Assembly (NCBI RefSeq): GCF_015999465.1 | Contig: NZ_CP065534.1 | Coordinates: 2,356,001 to 2,420,000, forward strand | DNA: 64,000 nucleotides | Reading direction: 5' to 3' | Origin: Lonsdalea populi | GTDB taxonomy: Bacteria; Pseudomonadota; Gammaproteobacteria; Enterobacterales; Enterobacteriaceae | In this document: positions 29,267-39,321 of the stretch, in pieces | Position numbering within the stretch: position 1 is the stretch's first letter | Layout: each line of letters begins with the position of its first letter | Notes under the pieces: generated by a model | Databases searched by the model: none | Seen by the model: only the letters and a program-made list of their open reading frames with translations | What the model was told of the DNA's origin: nothing | Position numbers and translations under genes: made by a program

Positions 29267-31604
29267 GCGTCTAGAAGTGCATAACTTTAAAGTTTTTGAA
29301 AAGCTTGAGTTAACCCTTGAAAGTGATCATCTCGTAGTTCTTGATGGTCCCAACGGTTTCGGTAAATCATCTTTTTTTGACGCTATGGAACTCCTGTTGA
29401 CAGAAAAAATCCGTCGCTATATTGAGCTTGAAGAACTGACAGTGGATCGACGTAGCCTGAAAACAGGCTGCCCCTGGCTATTCAAGCAAGCAGGTGTAAA
29501 TGACTGGCTTTCAATTCGTGCGGAGATTGTAGTAGATGGTCAGAGCCATTTCCTTGAGAGAGCAGCCAGTAAAGCTGTACTAGACGAGCATAAAGGTGTA
29601 ACTGATTTAAGGATACCTCTTTATGAATTAGTAAACTTTAGCGCGGAACGGGTTGAAGTCATTTCACAGGAAGAAACTTATCTTTCTACCTTACTCGGTG
29701 AGCAGTATGAGCGCGATTTTGAATTATTCCATTATGTCGAGCAAGAAGGAAATACTCGGTTGTTAAAACAAAAGGAAAAAGACAGACAGGGTCAGATTGC
29801 ACACCTTTTCGATATTGGCGATATTCAGGAAAAAATTAATAACATTACACAGGCGTCGGCCAAAATCGGAAATTTGTGTAACCCTCAGAAAAAAAATGAA
29901 CTGAAACAACTTAAAGATAAATGGGAAACAGCTAAGCAGCAGTTGCTACCGGCAGGCAGTTCTGTCACATACGAAAGAATTATCGAAGTTACGGATCAGC
30001 CATGGGACCGTGATGTAGTAGAGTTTGATGTACAACAATTTGAACAGTGGCTATCAGCAGATGGAGAATTGTTTCGCCTCAGGCGTTTTGCAGAAAATTT
30101 TAAGCATTATAAAAGCCAACTATATAATAATGAATTGGTGAATAAACTCCTCCCCAAAAAGGAACTACAACAGCGTCTGTTAATGTTTTATCGTCCTCTT
30201 GAAAACATAGAAAAATGGGTTGCAGAGGTCGCTTGCTTTGATGCTGCACTAGCGATAAGTGACGCCTTCAAAGATATAATAAAGGCCATTAGCGAGGATC
30301 GCCTGTCGATCACTGATCCATTGGTGCCACTCCTTCCTGCCTCTATCACAGCAGAGGAATTTCAGCAACAGGTCGCCGGACTCAAACAACAGTTGACCAC
30401 CGCAGACAAAGTTCAGGAATGCCACGCGGAACTAATTCAGACACGTGAGCAACTGTTGAATGCATTCAGGGAGCATCAGACACATTGCGATTCTACAAAT
30501 ATTTGTCCGACATGCGGGCATCCTTGGCCAACGGTAGCAGCGCTTCTCGAAGGAATCGAAAGTCAGAGCAAATCACTTGAAACTTTAGCAGCTCAACAAA
30601 ATAATCAATTCTCACAAGCACTAGTAAGCTTCAGACGCAACTGGCAGGAGCCTATCGAACTTGCTCTGCAGGCCTGTCTGGAGCAAAATAAAGAGATCGT
30701 TGAACGTAAGCGCCAGCTCGCTGGCCTAACAGAAGAGCAAATTCAGTGGCTGGAAAATTATTATCAACAGCTTCAGACGGCAGGTATCAGTATTCAGGAT
30801 CTTCTGTCTGAGAATTTCGAGCCTGTAACGCAGCAAGCAACAGACGAACTAGAACGTCAGATTCGGGCAAGGTTTAAACCTTTCGACGATAGCTGCATTT
30901 TTGATGATTACGAGAAGATTTATCGTGAAATATTTAAAAACGATCCACAGGCTGTTGAACAAGTTACCCTCCAACGGCTTGAATTAAAAAAAGTCTATCT
31001 TGGACAACAGCATGCTATTGCGTCTTCTAAATTTATCTTGGAGTGTGAACAGCAGTATAACAAAGAAGATCTGCTGATCAAAAAAGCTACCAGATTTAAA
31101 GTGTATCTACGCAAACTCAAAAAAATATATGAAGACGAGAAAAGATTATATCTTGAATCCATAGTCAAAGAGATTGAGATCCTTTTTCATATCTATTCTG
31201 GCCGCCTTATGCAAAGTTATCAGCAAGGGCTAGGTATTTTTATAGAAAATGATGGTAATTCAATTGCTTTCAATGAAACACCTGGGCATGGGCATGATGC
31301 TGTCTTTTCCATGAGTTCGGGCCAGCTTTCAGCACTGGTCTTGTCATTTACATTAGCGCTGAACCAGCGATACGCGAAACACACTCTGTTGCTAGTAGAC
31401 GATCCTGTCCAGACGCTGGATGAAATCAATGTGGCTGGATTCATCGAGTTACTGCGTACCGAATTTCAAGACCGCCAGATAATCATGTCAACACATGAAG
31501 ATCGTATGTCTGCGTATTTCCGTTATAAATACAAGAAATTCGGCATGTCAGCAGGCAGAATCAATTTTATGGAACAAGCGCGCTTAGTCATTGACATACA
31601 GTGA
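29250..31604 (+). CDS. ABC-3C SMC/Rad50-like ATPase
   Basis: The 784-residue protein (start chosen at 29250, MKVIVKRLEVHNFKVFEKLEL) has Walker A GPNGFGKSS near residue 35, a long central region with a zinc-hook-like CPTCGHPWP near 419, the ABC signature SSGQLSALVLSF near 688, Walker B TLLLVDDPVQTLDE near 712 and the H-loop MSTHED. This is the layout of Rad50/SbcC-like ATPases that sense DNA ends or structures. With its two upstream neighbours it makes a complete operon that appears intact. Confidence 0.88.
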   Translation: MKVIVKRLEVHNFKVFEKLELTLESDHLVVLDGPNGFGKSSFFDAMELLLTEKIRRYIELEELTVDRRSLKTGCPWLFKQAGVNDWLSIRAEIVVDGQSHFLERAASKAVLDEHKGVTDLRIPLYELVNFSAERVEVISQEETYLSTLLGEQYERDFELFHYVEQEGNTRLLKQKEKDRQGQIAHLFDIGDIQEKINNITQASAKIGNLCNPQKKNELKQLKDKWETAKQQLLPAGSSVTYERIIEVTDQPWDRDVVEFDVQQFEQWLSADGELFRLRRFAENFKHYKSQLYNNELVNKLLPKKELQQRLLMFYRPLENIEKWVAEVACFDAALAISDAFKDIIKAISEDRLSITDPLVPLLPASITAEEFQQQVAGLKQQLTTADKVQECHAELIQTREQLLNAFREHQTHCDSTNICPTCGHPWPTVAALLEGIESQSKSLETLAAQQNNQFSQALVSFRRNWQEPIELALQACLEQNKEIVERKRQLAGLTEEQIQWLENYYQQLQTAGISIQDLLSENFEPVTQQATDELERQIRARFKPFDDSCIFDDYEKIYREIFKNDPQAVEQVTLQRLELKKVYLGQQHAIASSKFILECEQQYNKEDLLIKKATRFKVYLRKLKKIYEDEKRLYLESIVKEIEILFHIYSGRLMQSYQQGLGIFIENDGNSIAFNETPGHGHDAVFSMSSGQLSALVLSFTLALNQRYAKHTLLLVDDPVQTLDEINVAGFIELLRTEFQDRQIIMSTHEDRMSAYFRYKYKKFGMSAGRINFMEQARLVIDIQ

Positions 31605-32004
31605 GAGTAAGAGCCATCTTTTTTGAAGGTGGCCTTGCTTTGGTACTCCAACCTTCAACACAGCCTTGTAAACATCTTCTGATGTGGAGTAATTAAGACA
31701 TTGAGACTTAGTATTATTAATCACATAGGTTCATCCCGATTAAAAAGTGTTATTGCTAAAGCTGTTCTGACGTCCACCTCTTACATAGAGCCTCCCATAG
31801 TTCCTGCCTACGGCAACTACGAACGAGAAATGGACATTGTTCTCACCAAAACGAGGAGATTTCCTGAGGATTATAAGTTTTCTTATTGGCTATTTTATTC
31901 GGCACAACCTATTTCTGGTAAAATAAAATATTGCATCACACATTATGTGTTAAATTACAACTTAATTGGATATACACCCTCAACTTCACTAAATGAAACA
32001 CACT
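31605..32004. other. Stretch with no supported gene
   Basis: A plus-strand frame at 31701-32138 is open but has no recognisable family, no ribosome site, and runs over the end of the opposite-strand pseudogene. I do not call it a gene. Confidence 0.4.
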
Positions 32005-32664
32005 TTATTTTAAATATATTTTTTCAAGCCAGCCACCATTATGAAAACCTACCAGATAATTTATATAAGGCTCAATTTGTTCAAAAACCATACCTTCCTT
32101 TTGGGCTCTACTCAGATAAAAATATGGGTTTGGCCTGAATATAGTTTTAATTTCTCTCATTGCTTCAAAATGTACCCCATTCACCCTTCTTTTTTGATGT
32201 TCGTTTAAATATGTCCTATCCCCTGTATCGTACAACGTCCACCCTTGAACAGAAAAACCACGTTTCGCTAATATCCAATCAACCTGAAACTCCGCATCAT
32301 CTGGAGAAATAAAGAACCATTCAGAATCTCTTAGTGTATTAGGATATTTTATTGCTCCTCCAAAAACATTTCCATGATGAATATAAGATTAAATATCATT
32401 TAATTCTTTTTGCGAACATCCCCAAGTTGTTGCAGAGAGTTCATATATAGCATAAAGCTCTAAAAAAGGATTGTATGTTCTTCCTTCATTAAGACGAAGT
32501 TGTGGATGTTTCTTTGTGGTCAGCCCGATTTTACAAATAGATAAATCCCGAATATCTATTGCGATATATAGCCACGCATGTTCTAAAGTTGGGTATGCCA
32601 CATAATATTCATTTTGAGATGATATCTCTGCAAAAAACCTATTGGATATTCGTCCATCTGACAC
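32005..32664 (-). pseudogene. GIY-YIG/MUG113-type nuclease-like gene with one in-frame stop
   Basis: The first 91 residues (32664 down) contain AWLYIAIDIRDLSICKIGLTTKKHPQLRLNEGRTYNP, the pattern of T5orf172/MUG113 domains, a branch of the GIY-YIG nuclease fold. The frame hits TAA at 32389-32391 after KELNDI. Reading through, it continues in the same frame as SYIHHGNVFGGAIKYPNTL and runs to IYLK at 32005. A single change would therefore restore a 219-residue product. A GTG at 32664 is the probable start, with a poor ribosome site. It lies between the ABC-3C system and the transfer genes and may once have been a small defence or homing-type nuclease. Confidence 0.7.
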
Positions 32665-33211
32665 CTTGTAAAAAACAGCTCATAAATTCCAATACCATAT
32701 AGTACGGAAAAATAGGATTTATAATAAGGCCAATAAATTATATTTTATTATCCACTCAAGGTCAGGCCGAAAAAAAATTTATGATATTTATGAGCCTTCA
32801 CCCTGTAATTAAAATTTCAATTACTTGAAGAAAATAATTTATGGGAAATAATTTTCTTCACATATAAAACATATCCTTGAGCAGAAAAGCACCAGTTCAA
32901 ATCAAATCCAATACATCCTTTCGAAATAATTATCACACTACACATTTTCTCTCTCATTCCCTGTTTGATTTTATCATTTTCATCCTGAAGCTGATATCGC
33001 ACGCTAATCACGCCACCTTCCACTGGCGAGCTTTATGGACGTTTATTCGTCCGGGGCGAGTATTGCTCTTTAACAATGCGAATCGGGCTGTCACGCAACC
33101 ACAATTCAGGGTGCCGCTGAATGTTCTCGCTGACCCGTTGAAACCGGAATGCAGAATCGGGATGTGATCGATGTAGTTAACTCACCATTATTTTTTATTA
33201 AAGGAAATAGC
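32665..33211. other. Non-coding region ahead of the virB operon
   Basis: About 550 bases that include the likely promoter of the transfer operon. A stretch around 33055-33100 (GGCGAGTATTGCTCTTTAAC) resembles leaders often seen before gene blocks in enterobacterial integrative elements. A minus-strand frame at 32817-33023 is open but unsupported. Confidence 0.4.
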
Positions 33212-33433
33212 ATGAGAAAACCTACCTATCACGTGTTTGTCACGCAGGAAAGCCAACCCGATGCCAGCAGAGAAAAGAACACGTACTGGACAAAAGTCGG
33301 CGTGGCGTTCGCTCATAACAGCAAACCTGGATTGAACATCGTACTGACACCCGGTATTGCTGTCTCCGGTAAGCTAGTGCTCCTTGAGCCGAAAGACGAT
33401 AGCGACATACCGCAAGCCCCCCAGCACGATTAA
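33212..33433 (+). CDS. Small conserved protein ahead of virB1
   Basis: The 73-residue protein starts MRKPTYHVFVTQESQPDASREKNTYWTKVG, with AAAGGAAATAGC before the ATG, and ends with an acidic, proline-rich tail. I do not recognise a domain. It has the pattern of small single-stranded-DNA-related or regulatory proteins encoded before virB-type operons, but no function can be given. Confidence 0.6.
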   Translation: MRKPTYHVFVTQESQPDASREKNTYWTKVGVAFAHNSKPGLNIVLTPGIAVSGKLVLLEPKDDSDIPQAPQHD

Positions 33434-33506
33434 CACTCTCCTCTCCTTTTCTTTGCCACCGACTATCTGATAGCTACGTGTGGTTCGACTTTTTACCGAG
33501 GCAACC

Positions 33507-34172
33507 ATGCTTTCACCCACTGCTTTTCTGGCGGCGGTTATGCAATGTGCCGCCACTATTCACCCCTCCACCGCGTTTGATGTGGCTAAAGTGGAATCCA
33601 GCTTTAATCCTTATGCCGTCGCTGAAATTGTGCCGAAGGAAGAAAGAGCGCCCGATAGCGTAGGCGTCATTTCTCATCAGCCCACCAGCAAACAAACTGC
33701 CATCAACATCATCAAGCAGGTAGTCGCGAAAGGTCGCCGTTATTCGGTCGGTCTGATGCAAATCACCAGTACCAACTTCCGCCATTACGGCGTGACGGCC
33801 CATGACTTGTTAGACCCCTGCACTAATCTATCCGTTTTTGAACGCATCCTCACCGACTGCTACCAGCGAGGCGGCACGCTGAAAAGAGCGCTCAGTTGTT
33901 ACTATTCCGGCAATTTCGATACGGGTCAGCAGCCAGAATCCGCCTTTAACCAAACCAGTTATATCCAGCGTATTAGCTATGTGATCCCGTCTACGCGGGA
34001 AGCTCTCAAGCGCAGTACCACCAGCCAATCCACTTCAGAGATTCATTATCCGACCACCGTCCTGCGCGGTGAACTCACCGATAAATCCATACCGGTTTTG
34101 ACTTCCCTGCACTATCCCAACGCCATCCTTCGCGGCGATGTATCCATGCCTGTAATTAATGAGGAGCAATGA
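33507..34172 (+). CDS. virB1: VirB1-type lytic transglycosylase
   Basis: It locally opens peptidoglycan for assembly of the type IV secretion channel. The catalytic Glu is in AKVESSFNPYAV near residue 29. The rest of the SLT fold includes YSVGLMQITSTNF and LSCYYSGNF. I chose the ATG at 33507 (CGAGG upstream). The protein is 221 residues and lacks an obvious signal peptide, though its N-terminus (LSPTAFLAAVMQCAATIH) is hydrophobic. It is the first gene of the virB operon. Confidence 0.9.
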   Translation: MLSPTAFLAAVMQCAATIHPSTAFDVAKVESSFNPYAVAEIVPKEERAPDSVGVISHQPTSKQTAINIIKQVVAKGRRYSVGLMQITSTNFRHYGVTAHDLLDPCTNLSVFERILTDCYQRGGTLKRALSCYYSGNFDTGQQPESAFNQTSYIQRISYVIPSTREALKRSTTSQSTSEIHYPTTVLRGELTDKSIPVLTSLHYPNAILRGDVSMPVINEEQ

Positions 34173-34174
34173 CG

Positions 34175-34450
34175 ATGAAAAAACGTAAATACTGGCCTGC
34201 GTTTTCTTCCGTATTGATATCAAGCCAAACGCTGGCAGCAGGGAGCGGATTTAATAAAGCCAACGATACGCTGAGTAATACGTCCAGTGGTTTGCTCGGG
34301 CTGGCCGCCGTCACGATCACACTGGCAACCATGTGGGTGGGTTACAAGGTGCTGTTTGATGGTAAAAGTTTGCATGACATGCGCAACGTCATTATCGGAG
34401 CCATCCTGATTGTCGGTGCATCAGGCTTTGGTGCCTATTGGGCATCATAG
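34175..34450 (+). CDS. virB2: VirB2-type pilin precursor
   Basis: This small protein has a signal peptide ending near QTLAAG and two hydrophobic segments (LLGLAAVTITLATMWVGYKVLF and IIGAILIVGASGFGAYW), the pattern of VirB2 pilins that form the conjugative pilus. The ATG at 34175 has AGGAG eight bases upstream and overlaps the virB1 stop. It is the second gene of the operon. Confidence 0.88.
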   Translation: MKKRKYWPAFSSVLISSQTLAAGSGFNKANDTLSNTSSGLLGLAAVTITLATMWVGYKVLFDGKSLHDMRNVIIGAILIVGASGFGAYWAS

Positions 34451-34459
34451 GGGGAATCG

Positions 34460-37207
34460 ATGACCACCCTGAACAAAGCACTGACCCGCCCTGCCGCCAT
34501 TATGGGCATCCCTCTCGTCCCGTTCGTGATCGTCAGCGGGGCTATCGTCCTGCTGTCGGTCTATATCAGCTATTACCTCGCGTTGTTATTGATCCCAGCC
34601 TGGCTGGAAATGAAGGCAAAAGCTCGAACGGATATTCATTATTTCGGACTGCTGTGGCTGGCCTTTAAAACCCGTGGGCGATTTGTCACGGATCGCCATT
34701 TCGGTGCCAGAGCCCTGCTGGCAAGCCACTATGACGCCGTCGATGTTTCGGAGTTTACCGATAAGATGAAATTAAACGAGCGCATCACGCTGGATAAATA
34801 CATTCCCTACTCCTCCCACATTCACCCTCACATCATAAGAAATCGCGCCGGTGATTTAGTCGCTAGCTGGGAATTGGGCGGCACTGTGTTTGAATGTGAG
34901 GACGAACATCATCTGACATTGCTGGCAAGCCACCTCAACAACCTGATCCGCGCGTATGAAGGGCTACCGTTCACCTTCTATATTCACCGCATACGAGAGA
35001 AATATCAGGATGGCTTTAACGCCAGTTCGGGCATTCCCTTTTCGGATGAGGTCACAGAACGCTATTACCAGCCAATAAAAGAGAAGCCACTCTGGCGACA
35101 TCGGCTGTTTTTCAGCCTCTGTTATGCCCCTTTCTCCACGCTGGAGAAAAAAGTCATGAAGACGCAGGCCAACGTAAAAAGGAAAGCGGCTCTGGATGAT
35201 GCACTGAAAAGGATGCTGGAGCACCATGAAGCCATCCACACCGCCCTGTCGCGTTATGTGGCAATGCCATTAGGTACTTATGAGGAAAAAGGTCGGGTTT
35301 ACTCTTCGCAACTGGCTTTCTATCATCGCCTGATTACCGGCAAATGGCAGAACGTAGCGGTGACACGCACACCGTTTTATCACACACTCAGCACGCCGGA
35401 TGTGTTCTTCACTACCGATACCGCCGAATGTCAGACGGTCGGCGGTTTCCGCTTCTTCCGCAGTCTGGAAATTAAAGACTACTCACCGGAGACCTACACT
35501 GGCCTGCTCGATGCGCTGCTGTATGCCGAAAGCGAGTATGTGCTGACGCAGTCTTTTACCTGTATGGCACGGGATGAAGCGCAAAGTCATATCCGACTGG
35601 CGGAAAAACGGCTAAATTCAACCGACGATGACGCTATTTCACAGCGAGAGGAATTGATCGTCTTACGCGATTTGCTCCAGTCCGGGCATGTGTCTTGCGG
35701 CAAATATCATTTTTCCCTGTTGGTCTCCTCCACCAGCGCCGATCAGGTGGTCAAGGAAACCAATGCGCTGGCCCAGCCTTTTAACGATCTCGGCATCATG
35801 ACATCCCTGTCCACGCTGTCGTTACCTGCCGCCTATCTGGCTCAACTTCCCGGCGTCTATACGTTGCGGCCTAGACTGGTGGTAGTCAGTAGCCAGAACT
35901 ACGCAGATATGGGGAGTCTGCATAACTTCCATCCCCACAAACGCCACGGCAATCCGTGGGGTGAGGCTATCGCCATACTGAAATCTCCCGGTGGTGGCGG
36001 TTATTATCTGAACCTGCATGACAGTCAGGCAGGACGGAATGACTTCAATGAGAAAACGCCGGGGAATACCGCCATCATCGGTAAAACAGGTTCAGGAAAG
36101 ACCCTGCTGATGACAATGATGAAACAGTTGATGCAGAAGTACCGTAATCCGGCGACATTTCCCGCCTCTGCCACTCTCAAACGACTGACCACCGTTTACT
36201 TTGATAAAGACAGAGCAGCGGAGATGTCTATCCGCCAGATGGGCGGTCGCTACTTCCGTATCCGGACCGGTATTCCTACCGGATTCAACCCGTTTTCACT
36301 TGCGCCCACTCGACGGAATATCAGCTTTATCAAGCGACTGATCCGGATGCTGTGTCGTCGTGACGGTAAGCCACTCGATCCCCGCGATGAAGAGCGTATC
36401 AGCACTGCGGTGGATACCATTATGCTGGACTACCCGCCGGAATATCGCCGTTATGGTATTACCCGATTGCTGGAAGTGTTGCCGGAGCCACCGACCAAAG
36501 AGGCACGGACCAACGGTCTGCGTATACGCCTGAAACAGTGGGCGCAGGGCGGTGAATTCGGCTGGGTGTTCGATAACGAGGAGGACACGTTCAACATCAG
36601 CAATATTGATAACTTTGGTATCGATGGCACAGAATTCTTGGATGACGACGACATACGCGGGCCGATCACCTTTTACCTGTTGTACCGCATCACCAGCCTG
36701 CTGGATGGTCGCCGACTGGTGATGTTCATGGATGAGTTCTGGAAATGGTTGGCTGATGTCGAGTTTTCTAAATTCTCCCTCAATATGCTCAAGGTGATCC
36801 GTAAACTGAACGGCATTTTTATCCCCGCTACCCAGTCGCCTGATGAAATCGTCAGGCATCCCATCGCTCCGGCGATTATTGAGCAGTGCAGTACTCAAAT
36901 TTTTCTCGCCAATCCCAAGGCCAACCATGCGGATTACGTGGAGAAGATGAAAGTCCCAGAAAGCGTTTACGACATGGTTCGTAATCTTGATCCAAGCGAG
37001 CACTATATGGTTGTCCTGAAAACACCACTGCGTGCCGGTGAAACTCGCCCGTTTGTCGCCATGGCAAGAATGGATTTATCGGGCCTCGGGAACATCACCA
37101 AAATCCTGAGCGGCAGCGAAGACAACCTGAAAATATTTGATGCCATTTATCAGGAAGGCATGCCACCCACCGACTGGAAAGAAACGTTCCTTAATCAGGC
37201 TATCTGA
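34460..37207 (+). CDS. virB4: VirB3-VirB4 fusion, T4SS ATPase
   Basis: The first 100 or so residues (MTTLNKALTRPAAIMGIPLV then two membrane segments and WLEMKAKARTDIHYFGLLWL) are a VirB3 protein. They are joined in one frame to a VirB4/CagE ATPase. Walker A GKTGSGKTLLM is near residue 540 and Walker B LVMFMDEFWKW near 752. VirB4 powers pilus assembly and substrate transfer and contacts VirB3 in the membrane. The total of 915 residues fits the sum of the two families. Fusions of this kind are known in other systems. The gene starts 9 bases after virB2. Confidence 0.92.
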   Translation: MTTLNKALTRPAAIMGIPLVPFVIVSGAIVLLSVYISYYLALLLIPAWLEMKAKARTDIHYFGLLWLAFKTRGRFVTDRHFGARALLASHYDAVDVSEFTDKMKLNERITLDKYIPYSSHIHPHIIRNRAGDLVASWELGGTVFECEDEHHLTLLASHLNNLIRAYEGLPFTFYIHRIREKYQDGFNASSGIPFSDEVTERYYQPIKEKPLWRHRLFFSLCYAPFSTLEKKVMKTQANVKRKAALDDALKRMLEHHEAIHTALSRYVAMPLGTYEEKGRVYSSQLAFYHRLITGKWQNVAVTRTPFYHTLSTPDVFFTTDTAECQTVGGFRFFRSLEIKDYSPETYTGLLDALLYAESEYVLTQSFTCMARDEAQSHIRLAEKRLNSTDDDAISQREELIVLRDLLQSGHVSCGKYHFSLLVSSTSADQVVKETNALAQPFNDLGIMTSLSTLSLPAAYLAQLPGVYTLRPRLVVVSSQNYADMGSLHNFHPHKRHGNPWGEAIAILKSPGGGGYYLNLHDSQAGRNDFNEKTPGNTAIIGKTGSGKTLLMTMMKQLMQKYRNPATFPASATLKRLTTVYFDKDRAAEMSIRQMGGRYFRIRTGIPTGFNPFSLAPTRRNISFIKRLIRMLCRRDGKPLDPRDEERISTAVDTIMLDYPPEYRRYGITRLLEVLPEPPTKEARTNGLRIRLKQWAQGGEFGWVFDNEEDTFNISNIDNFGIDGTEFLDDDDIRGPITFYLLYRITSLLDGRRLVMFMDEFWKWLADVEFSKFSLNMLKVIRKLNGIFIPATQSPDEIVRHPIAPAIIEQCSTQIFLANPKANHADYVEKMKVPESVYDMVRNLDPSEHYMVVLKTPLRAGETRPFVAMARMDLSGLGNITKILSGSEDNLKIFDAIYQEGMPPTDWKETFLNQAI

Positions 37208-37230
37208 TATTCACCTCGGAGGTTATCACC

Positions 37231-37947
37231 ATGCAAACCAGAAAGATGTTTCTGGCGTTATCGCTATTGGTTTCCACACCCGCACTCAGCGCCGGGATCC
37301 CAGTGTTTGATGCCGCCAGCAATACCGAGTCGATTAACCAATGGGTACAAAAACTCCAGCAATGGCAGGAAACGGTCACTCACTATAAAAGTGAGCTTGA
37401 TGCCTACAAGCAGCAATTAGCGACCGCAACAGGCGTAAGGGATATCCAGGGATTTCTCCGCGAGGCAAAATCCCTGAAAAACGATATCGAACATCTGCGT
37501 AAAAATGGTATTTCACTGGATGATCTGCTGACTAACCCAAGCGGTTATTATTCATCTGATCTTCAGCGCCTATATAACAAATATCAATCGTTTGATATTT
37601 GTAATCAGTCCAGTCCATCGCAACGTTATGTTGAAAGTTGTAAACAACTTGTCCTCAATCAGGCGGTATCGATTGAGAATACCAGTGAGGTCCAAAACCG
37701 GATTAATAGCACATTAAACGATATATCAGACTTATCCGACCGCATAGCCAACGCTAAAGACTCGAAAGAGTCACAGGACCTGGCTAACGCGGTCGCAGCC
37801 AAAAGCGTACAATTGAACGCATTAACCAGCCAATGGGAAATGTCAGTCAAGCAGGCTGAACAGCGATCCGTGATGTTGACTCAACAGCGGCAAAAAGCAT
37901 TCAATGAACAACAACTCACTTCCCCAATTCCTGACTTTAATCATTGA
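37231..37947 (+). CDS. virB5: VirB5-type minor pilin
   Basis: The 238-residue protein has a clear signal peptide (MQTRKMFLALSLLVSTPALSAG) and a long helical body (WVQKLQQWQETVTHYKSELDAYKQQL) with a cysteine pair region FDICNQSSPSQRYVESCK. VirB5 proteins sit at the tip of the pilus and help to contact the recipient. The position between VirB4 and EexN/VirB6 supports the call. Confidence 0.87.
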   Translation: MQTRKMFLALSLLVSTPALSAGIPVFDAASNTESINQWVQKLQQWQETVTHYKSELDAYKQQLATATGVRDIQGFLREAKSLKNDIEHLRKNGISLDDLLTNPSGYYSSDLQRLYNKYQSFDICNQSSPSQRYVESCKQLVLNQAVSIENTSEVQNRINSTLNDISDLSDRIANAKDSKESQDLANAVAAKSVQLNALTSQWEMSVKQAEQRSVMLTQQRQKAFNEQQLTSPIPDFNH

Positions 37948-37957
37948 GAGGGTAAGA

Positions 37958-38182
37958 ATGAAAACGTCATTTTGCATTTTTCCGGTTATTTTAGGCTCAT
38001 TATTTCTAACAGGGTGTGACAACCCGAAATCAACGCAGTGGTACAAAGAACATCCGGATGAAATGAGTCAGAGATATAAGGCGTGTGAATCATCTGGTGA
38101 TGACTCCCAGGATTGCAAAAATGCGCGAGAAGCGCGATTTGAACTCCGTCAGGAAAATGCCAAGGTTCCCGATTTGAATTAA
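37958..38182 (+). CDS. eexN: EexN-family entry exclusion lipoprotein
   Basis: The 74-residue lipoprotein has a signal peptide with the lipobox LTGC and the family pattern WYKEHPDEMSQRYKAC, followed by DDSQDCKNAREA. EexN-like proteins stop a cell that already holds the element from receiving another copy. I chose the start at 37958 (GAGGG upstream). Confidence 0.88.
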   Translation: MKTSFCIFPVILGSLFLTGCDNPKSTQWYKEHPDEMSQRYKACESSGDDSQDCKNAREARFELRQENAKVPDLN

Positions 38183-38193
38183 AGGGGTAATCT

Positions 38194-39234
38194 ATGTCAG
38201 GTGGTATGTTTGTTGGAATGAACAACACGATCACTGACGGTTTACATGCCGTACTGCGGGGACAAACCTCCGTGTACGGCGATATGGTAAGCGTTATCGC
38301 CGTCAGCTCCTTCACGTTATTTGTCACTTATCGGGGTTATCAAACCCTGGCAGGAAAACTTCAAACACCAGTAGAAGATGTCATATGGGATGTCGGGCGA
38401 ATGCTATTAATTATGACATTCGTTTTAAATCTCGATGGCTGGCTGGATTTAGCCATTTCTGCCATTAACGGATTAACTGACGGCGTCAGCGGGGATGACA
38501 ATGTCTGGGTGTTACTGGATACCGTCTGGGCGAAAGCGCAAACGATAGGACAAAAGCTTTATCAGCAGGATGATTCCACCTATGTAAAGCTCAACGGCGG
38601 TATTGCCCAACTTCTGGTCTGGGGAGGTGCAATCATCACTTTGCTATTTGGTTCGGCGGTTAACCTGTTAGCTGGAATAATCATTGTATTAATGACCACC
38701 ACCGCACCGCTATTTATTTTCTGCCTGCTGTATGGATTCCTTATCCCGATGTTTAACAACTGGCTGAAAATTATCTTCACGGTGATCCTGACGATTATGT
38801 TTTCCGCGTTATCTATCAGGATTGTCATCAATTATCTTAATGGACTATTAGATAAAGCGGTTAATTTTGCAGATAACGCCAATATCATCACACTGGGTGT
38901 TCAGTGCTGCGTTGCAGGTGTTATTTCAGGCGTCATTATCTGGTTTTCAGCAAAAATCGCGAACGCATTAGGTGGCGTCGCCGTTCAGGCCGCACTACAG
39001 GGTGCCGCTATGAGCGGCCTACGTGGGCTGGCAAAACCCTCTTCTGACGCCGCGAAACCTGTCATGAAAGCCGGTGCGGCGGGTGCCCGGTTAGCGGCAA
39101 AAGGGAGCGCCAGCACCGCTAATGCAGCAGGTATACTTATCGCCGCAGGCACCAGCAAAGCCCTATCTGCATGGCAAAAACGTGCGGCTTCTATCGACAG
39201 CATGAAGCGTTTCAATCAACAGCGTAACCGCTAA
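38194..39234 (+). CDS. virB6: VirB6-type inner-membrane channel protein
   Basis: The 346-residue protein has a periplasmic N-terminal segment and about five to six hydrophobic helices (for example IITLLFGSAVNLLAGIIIVLMTTTAPLFIF). The Ala/Gly-rich tail (GAAGARLAAKGSASTANAAG) is often seen in VirB6/TrbL proteins. It forms part of the inner-membrane pore. Confidence 0.88.
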   Translation: MSGGMFVGMNNTITDGLHAVLRGQTSVYGDMVSVIAVSSFTLFVTYRGYQTLAGKLQTPVEDVIWDVGRMLLIMTFVLNLDGWLDLAISAINGLTDGVSGDDNVWVLLDTVWAKAQTIGQKLYQQDDSTYVKLNGGIAQLLVWGGAIITLLFGSAVNLLAGIIIVLMTTTAPLFIFCLLYGFLIPMFNNWLKIIFTVILTIMFSALSIRIVINYLNGLLDKAVNFADNANIITLGVQCCVAGVISGVIIWFSAKIANALGGVAVQAALQGAAMSGLRGLAKPSSDAAKPVMKAGAAGARLAAKGSASTANAAGILIAAGTSKALSAWQKRAASIDSMKRFNQQRNR

Positions 39235-39321
39235 TCTCCTCCTAGCGTAGTCTTTCCACCGCGTGCCGTGGCAACCGCCATCGGTACGGCATTTCTGTCT
39301 TCGACAAACACAGGAATCAAT

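Noticed and set aside
31701-32138. 145-codon plus-strand frame after the ABC-3C genes
   Set aside because: Low-complexity AT-rich translation without a family, and it overlaps the tail of the opposite-strand pseudogene.
32817-33023. 68-codon minus-strand frame before the virB operon
   Set aside because: No family match and no ribosome site.
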